Shown: positions 63,170 to 64,000 of the stretch, one piece after another
How the letters are laid out: each line of letters begins with the position of its first letter
How positions within the stretch are numbered: the first letter of the stretch is position 1
From: an uncultured Eubacteriales bacterium
GTDB lineage: Bacteria; Bacillota; Clostridia; Oscillospirales; Oscillospiraceae
Assembly (NCBI GenBank): GCA_900545925.1
Contig: URAZ01000009.1
Span: 1-64,000 of the forward strand
Length of the DNA stretch: 64,000 bases
Direction of reading: 5' to 3'
The notes under the pieces: generated by a model
What the model was told of the DNA's origin: nothing
Databases searched by the model: none
Seen by the model: only the letters and a program-made list of their open reading frames with translations
Program-made: the position numbers and the translations under genes

Positions 63170-64000
63170 CGTTTGCATATCCCGAACAGGAGAAAAATGC
63201 AATCTCTGACCTTACATTGTCCGTTCAGCCGGGCGAGTTTCTGGTGCTCTGCGGCCCCTCCGGGTGCGGCAAAAGTACGCTGCTCCGGCAGCTCAAAACC
63301 GTCCTCGCGCCGCATGGACGCAGAAACGGTGAAATCCTGTTCGACGAAAAAAAGCTCGATGAACTGCCCCAGCGCGAACAGGCTGAAAGAATCGGCTTTG
63401 TGCAGCAAAGCCCGGAGAATCAGATCGTCACGGATAAGGTCTGGCACGAGCTGGCGTTCGGTTTGGAATCCCTCGGCTATGATACGCCGACGATTCGCCG
63501 CCGCGTTGCGGAAATGGCATCGTTTTTCGGGATTCAGGAATGGTTTTATAAGCCGGTCACAGAGCTGTCCGGTGGGCAAAAGCAGCTCTTGAATCTCGCT
63601 TCCGTTATGGTCTTGCAGCCAAAAGTGCTGATTTTGGACGAGCCGACGAGCCAGCTCGACCCCATTGCCGCATCCGACTTCCTTGCCACCCTCGGCAAGA
63701 TCAACCGCGAATTGGGAACGACCATCCTCCTGACCGAACATCGTCTGGAAGAAGCGTTCTCCTTTGCGTCGCGTGTCGCGGTCATGGACGGCGGTAAGCT
63801 CCTTTGCACCGGCACGCCCGCCGAAGTGGGCGCGGAGCTGAAAAGCAGTGGGAACGCGATGTTCCTCGCCATGCCCGCCGCCATGCGCATCTGGGCAGCG
63901 TCGGATTCCAAAGCGACTTGCCCCATCTCCGTCTGCGACGGCCGGAACTGGCTGCTCGATTATGCGAAAACGCATGAGCTGCAAGCGATTCCAGAAGAAA
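63142..64000 (+). CDS. ecfA: ECF transporter ATPase (3' end outside window)
   Basis: Starting at GTG 63142 after AAAGGAGGACA, 286 residues are visible. ABC motifs are complete: Walker A CGPSGCGKSTLL, Q loop GFVQQSPENQIVTD, signature ELSGGQKQLLNLA, Walker B VLILDEPTSQLDP and switch LLTEHRLEEA. The Q-loop context matches cobalt/ECF-type ATPases. Residues after about 245 form a linker rather than an end, so this may be a fused double ATPase of about 560 residues. It powers the EcfT-containing importer. Confidence 0.92.
   Translation, partial: MEVFTIRNLTFAYPEQEKNAISDLTLSVQPGEFLVLCGPSGCGKSTLLRQLKTVLAPHGRRNGEILFDEKKLDELPQREQAERIGFVQQSPENQIVTDKVWHELAFGLESLGYDTPTIRRRVAEMASFFGIQEWFYKPVTELSGGQKQLLNLASVMVLQPKVLILDEPTSQLDPIAASDFLATLGKINRELGTTILLTEHRLEEAFSFASRVAVMDGGKLLCTGTPAEVGAELKSSGNAMFLAMPAAMRIWAASDSKATCPISVCDGRNWLLDYAKTHELQAIPEE

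Noticed and set aside
1..64000. CRISPR arrays, complete transposase-type insertion sequences, rRNA genes
   Set aside because: No regularly spaced repeats, no DDE transposase frames and no rRNA sequence were seen in the window.

Overview
The window looks like a chromosome segment of a GC-rich gut-type Clostridia, probably Oscillospirales. The signs are Firmicutes housekeeping families (SpoVB-type flippase next to MazG and HU, HemZ, RelA, RecJ), GGAGG-type ribosome sites, several TTG/GTG starts, SLH-anchored surface proteins and no outer-membrane genes. The species cannot be named from sequence alone.

Layout. (1) 1-14.8 kb is ordinary chromosome, mostly on the minus strand. It holds a 2-keto-3-deoxygluconate kinase that runs off the left edge, a broken KDPG aldolase in front of it, an ArsR-AraC fusion regulator, and a housekeeping run recJ-relA-dtd-MBL hydrolase-hemZ-mtaD-spoVB-mazG-hup. 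Two plus-strand genes follow: a metallophosphoesterase and a small zinc-ribbon membrane protein. (2) 14.8-15.2 kb has the promoter and 5' half of a broken tRNA-Ser, then an intact tRNA-Ser(CGA). (3) About 15.2-40.9 kb is a genomic island beginning at that tRNA. It carries an integrase and excisionase, an AAA ATPase/DUF4276 pair resembling a defence system, a recombination and replication module (YqaJ exonuclease, RecD2-like helicase, primase-like protein), PcfK/PcfJ-type genes, an SPFH protein, a metallopeptidase, a HipA-like protein, a ParM/ParR partition pair and Tn916 Orf7/Orf8-like regulators. I see no relaxase, coupling protein or type IV secretion ATPase, so the island does not look self-transmissible from this window. 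Near its right end a second tyrosine recombinase lies between 19-bp perfect inverted repeats, with a near-consensus promoter just inside the right repeat pointing outward. This is the layout expected of an invertible switch.

(4) 41.2-64 kb is a plus-strand cluster for surface proteins and uptake. It has two secreted proteins with related beta-propellers, a giant SLH-anchored protein, a repeat-rich secreted protein with cysteine-pair modules, a MoxR/DUF58/transglutaminase-like trio whose transglutaminase lacks all three catalytic residues, two adjacent lipoproteins, and ECF transporter T and ATPase subunits. DUF4430 (transcobalamin C-terminal-like) domains occur in at least three proteins. The two lipoproteins correspond to the two halves of animal intrinsic factor/transcobalamin: an alpha/alpha toroid and a DUF4430 beta domain. 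My main hypothesis is a two-part, transcobalamin-like capture system feeding an ECF importer, with large cell-wall proteins presenting further DUF4430 domains. The ligand (a corrinoid is the obvious candidate) is inferred, not shown.
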